A DNA stretch of 52,705 nucleotides, taken from Flavobacteriales bacterium (lineage in GTDB: Bacteria > Bacteroidota > Bacteroidia > Flavobacteriales_F > PHOS-HE28). The notes below the pieces were generated by a model, which was not told where the DNA came from, ran no database searches, and saw only the letters and a list, made by a program, of their open reading frames with translations. The stretch lies in the NCBI GenBank assembly GCA_016788205.1, contig JAEUTA010000005.1:1-52705 (forward strand). The letters are read 5' to 3'. Made by a program: the position numbers and the translations under genes. Of this stretch, positions 50,534 to 52,705 are shown in pieces. Each line of letters starts with the position of its first letter. The stretch's first letter is position 1.

Positions 50534-52390
50534 ATGCAACCGATGCGTCCCTTATTCGTGGGCTTCCTTCTTCTTGCACAGCACATCGCAACGGCCCAGG
50601 TGCAGCTCACCATGTCCAACGGGGTCGGGCAAGGCTGTCTCGGTGTGCTCCATGACTCCGGCGGTCCGGGTGGCTCGGGCTATGCCAACAACGAAGACCT
50701 GGTCTTCACCTTATGTCCCGACCAACCCGGTGGCAACATCGCGCTCACCTTCACCACGTTCGCACTGGACCAAAGCGGGAGCGTGGATAGTTGGGACAAC
50801 CTGACCATCTACGATGGACCGGACACCGAAGCGCCGACGCTGGGCACCTATGCCGGTACGGACCTGCAGGACCTGGTGGTGAGCGTGACCCAGTTCAATA
50901 CCAGCGGCTGCATCACGCTGCACTTCGTGAGCCATGCCAGCGGCACGGGCACCTTCGCGGCCGACTTCATGTGCAGTACGCCCTGCGCTGCGCCAACGGC
51001 CGTTGCCCTCATGAGCGAAGCCACTCCAGCACGGGTATGCTCGGGCGAAGAGCTCCATTTCGATGGTGCGGCGAGCTACGCAGTGGGAGCGCAGTCCATC
51101 GTTAGCTACGTGTGGCACTTCGGTCCGGGAGAGACGAGCACCGGACCCATCGTGGACCACGTTTTCGGTGAGCCCGGCAGCTATGCGGTGAGCCTGACGG
51201 TGGTGGACGACAACGGCTGCACCAGCATGAACAGTGTGGACCTCACCGTGCAGGTGAGCACCCTCCCTGTTCTCCAACTGACCACTTCGGACACGCTGGC
51301 CTGTGTAGGAACCCCCTTCGAGCTGAGCGCAACGGTGGATGCGGTGCCCTGGACCAGCAATGCCATGGACTATGGGGATGGCGCATTCCTGCCGGACGAT
51401 GTCGGCTTGCCCATCACCTTCGAGATGGACGTAAGCGGATTCCAACCGGGTAGCACCGTGGACGCTACGGACGATCTCGGGTCCATCTGTGTGGATATGG
51501 AACACTCGTTCATGGGTGACTTGGTGCTCCAACTCATCTGCCCGAACGGAACCGAGTTCATGCTGCACCAACAGGGTGGTGGTGGTACGTATCTGGGCGC
51601 GGCGGATGATCTGAACATTTCTGGTGAGCCTGTACAGGCAGAGTGCTGGCACTACTGCTGGAGTCCGTCAGCAACGAACGGTACGTGGGTGAACAATTCC
51701 ATCCAAGAGGGCAACAATACCCAGCTCGCAGGCACACCATCGGGGCCAGCACTGATCCCGGGTAATTACGAAGCGGTCGGGAACTGGGAGGACCTGCTCG
51801 GCTGTCCCCTGAACGGTACATGGCAGTTCCGGGCAATTGATCTATGGGGTGGAGACAACGGCTATCTCTGCTCCTGGGAGATCCATTTCGATCCCCAACT
51901 CGGCGGCGATGCCCTTGCGTTCATGCCCACGTACGGCCCCGGTTGCGATTCCACCTTCTGGAGCGGCGCGGACATCAGCATGACCGAGCCCGGCTGCAAC
52001 ACCGTACAGGTAACGCCCTCGGCACCCGGTGAGCACCCCTTCACCTTCACGGCCATCAACGATCACGGCTGCGCGTTCGACTCCACCATCACCGTGACCG
52101 TGCTGGACACCAATGACCCGTATTGCATTTCCCTGGGGGTGGATGAACCTACGCCGGCCGCACTCTCGGCCTATCCGGTGCCGGTGCGCGATGTGCTGCA
52201 CGTGGCGCATGCCGCACCCTTTACGGGCTACGAACTGCTGGACCTGCACGGTCGGCAACTGATGACCGGCGGCGCGGTGCCCGCCGCTGCACCGCTGCTG
52301 TTGGACATGAGCACGCTGCCTGCGGGCCTTTACCACCTGCGCGTGCGCGGTGCCGATGCGCCGGTGGTGTTGCGTGTGGTGAAGGAGTAG
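50534..52390 (+). CDS. T9SS-exported multidomain adhesin-like protein (CUB, PKD, P-domain-like)
   Basis: The 618-residue protein has a signal peptide (MQPMRPLFVGFLLLAQHIATAQ), a CUB-like N-terminal domain (about 25-155; FTTFALDQSGSVDSWDNLTIYDGPDTEAPTLGTYAG), a PKD domain (about 165-250; FDGAASYAVGAQSIVSYVWHFGPGETSTG), a proprotein-convertase P-domain-like jelly-roll (about 270-450; DDLGSICVDMEHSFMGDLVLQLICPNGTEFML), another PKD-like part and a type A T9SS tail (AYPVPVRDVLHVAHAAPF ... VLRVVKE). No enzyme motif is seen. An earlier in-frame start lacks a signal peptide. Confidence 0.82.
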   Translation: MQPMRPLFVGFLLLAQHIATAQVQLTMSNGVGQGCLGVLHDSGGPGGSGYANNEDLVFTLCPDQPGGNIALTFTTFALDQSGSVDSWDNLTIYDGPDTEAPTLGTYAGTDLQDLVVSVTQFNTSGCITLHFVSHASGTGTFAADFMCSTPCAAPTAVALMSEATPARVCSGEELHFDGAASYAVGAQSIVSYVWHFGPGETSTGPIVDHVFGEPGSYAVSLTVVDDNGCTSMNSVDLTVQVSTLPVLQLTTSDTLACVGTPFELSATVDAVPWTSNAMDYGDGAFLPDDVGLPITFEMDVSGFQPGSTVDATDDLGSICVDMEHSFMGDLVLQLICPNGTEFMLHQQGGGGTYLGAADDLNISGEPVQAECWHYCWSPSATNGTWVNNSIQEGNNTQLAGTPSGPALIPGNYEAVGNWEDLLGCPLNGTWQFRAIDLWGGDNGYLCSWEIHFDPQLGGDALAFMPTYGPGCDSTFWSGADISMTEPGCNTVQVTPSAPGEHPFTFTAINDHGCAFDSTITVTVLDTNDPYCISLGVDEPTPAALSAYPVPVRDVLHVAHAAPFTGYELLDLHGRQLMTGGAVPAAAPLLLDMSTLPAGLYHLRVRGADAPVVLRVVKE

Positions 52391-52446
52391 CGAGGTTCGG
52401 AGGCGGTGTATGCCTTCCGTGGCATGGGCGGCGCGAATGTGGTCGA

Positions 52447-52704
52447 TCACTTGAGGATCCCATACACCGGAACGGAAAGCGCGCAAAGCGTCCACTGATC
52501 CGATCGGCTTTCGGCCTTCGTATGTCTGCGCATGAGCGCAGCAAAGAGCACCGGACAGGTGTCACCGTCGTCGGTCCCGGCCGTCCACATCCAGGAGGTG
52601 AAGGTGTAGGCTTTCCCGAAGTTCGGCCGATCATTACTGGAGGTGAGAGTTGGGGTGGGCCCCCGGGGCCCAACCAACACAACGGCCGCCCAAGGCGACA
52701 ATAA
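52447..52704 (-). CDS. Possible partial hypothetical gene (5' end beyond window)
   Basis: An open reading frame of about 85 codons runs off the window edge and ends in TGA at 52447. Its residues read like protein (GKAYTFTSWMWTAGTDDGDTC, PVLFAALMRRHTKAESRSDQW), but no family is recognised. It is convergent with the T9SS gene. A GC-rich palindrome (GGGCCCCCGGGGCCC near 52658-52672) lies inside. The remaining bases 52391-52446 hold nothing recognised. Confidence 0.3.
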   Translation of the reverse strand, partial: LLSPWAAVVLVGPRGPTPTLTSSNDRPNFGKAYTFTSWMWTAGTDDGDTCPVLFAALMRRHTKAESRSDQWTLCALSVPVYGILK

Positions 52705-52705
52705 A

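Noticed and set aside
1..52705. CRISPR arrays, tRNA and rRNA genes
   Set aside because: Looked for regularly spaced repeats and cloverleaf-type sequences on both strands by eye and found none that were convincing.

Overview
The window looks like chromosomal DNA of a GC-rich member of the Bacteroidota, most likely Flavobacteriales. Four proteins end in type IX secretion (T9SS, Por) sorting domains. Several starts lie just behind the Bacteroidota -7 promoter element TAnnTTTG. Shine-Dalgarno sequences are essentially absent, and the window carries lineage-typical families: DUF4476, DUF4139, a long-tailed ribosomal protein S16 and ATP-type PEP carboxykinase. No tRNA, rRNA or CRISPR array was seen. 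The contig edge holds a piece of an IS3-type element.

Left part (1-9.8 kb): the end of an IS3-family transposase and its terminal repeat cut off the 3' part of an AAA/OLD-like ATPase gene. Then come a DUF4139 secreted protein, a DUF998 membrane protein, OsmC, an NTF2-like protein, a large T9SS-exported protein with a lysyl-oxidase-like domain that keeps the copper and cofactor residues, and a GH20 hexosaminidase.

Housekeeping block (9.9-13.3 kb): rpsP, rimM, trmN6 and a saccharopine-dehydrogenase-like protein.

Envelope lipoprotein block (13.4-17.9 kb): a DUF4476 protein, a TPR/CsgG-like lipoprotein, an LPP20-like lipoprotein and a second small LPP20-like lipoprotein, closed by a perfect 21-bp terminator hairpin. 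This is the most system-like unexplained cluster here.

Middle (17.9-31.6 kb): DUF423, pckA, a secreted S41-like protein that seems to lack its nucleophile, translationally coupled to an orphan substrate-binding lipoprotein, Mpo1-like, DinB, YdcF-like and TPR proteins, a DEAD-box helicase, a membrane-anchored peroxiredoxin overlapping a PAS-SpoIIE phosphatase, miaA with a pRiA4b-ORF3-like gene, and cca.

Right part (31.7-52.7 kb): a secreted TonB-C-terminal-like protein behind a palindromic operator candidate; a reverse-strand dapD / CNNM transporter / glycosyltransferase operon; ruvX, def, a TPR lipoprotein and a thioredoxin-like gene; an MBL-fold hydrolase; a histone-H1-like protein; T9SS cargo proteins; a SIMPL protein; a vWA-LRR protein; and a group with an AI-2E-type permease, a TraR/DksA-like protein and a ferritin-like protein. 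The window ends in a possible partial reverse-strand gene.

All calls come from reading the sequence and remembered family features; no database search was run.
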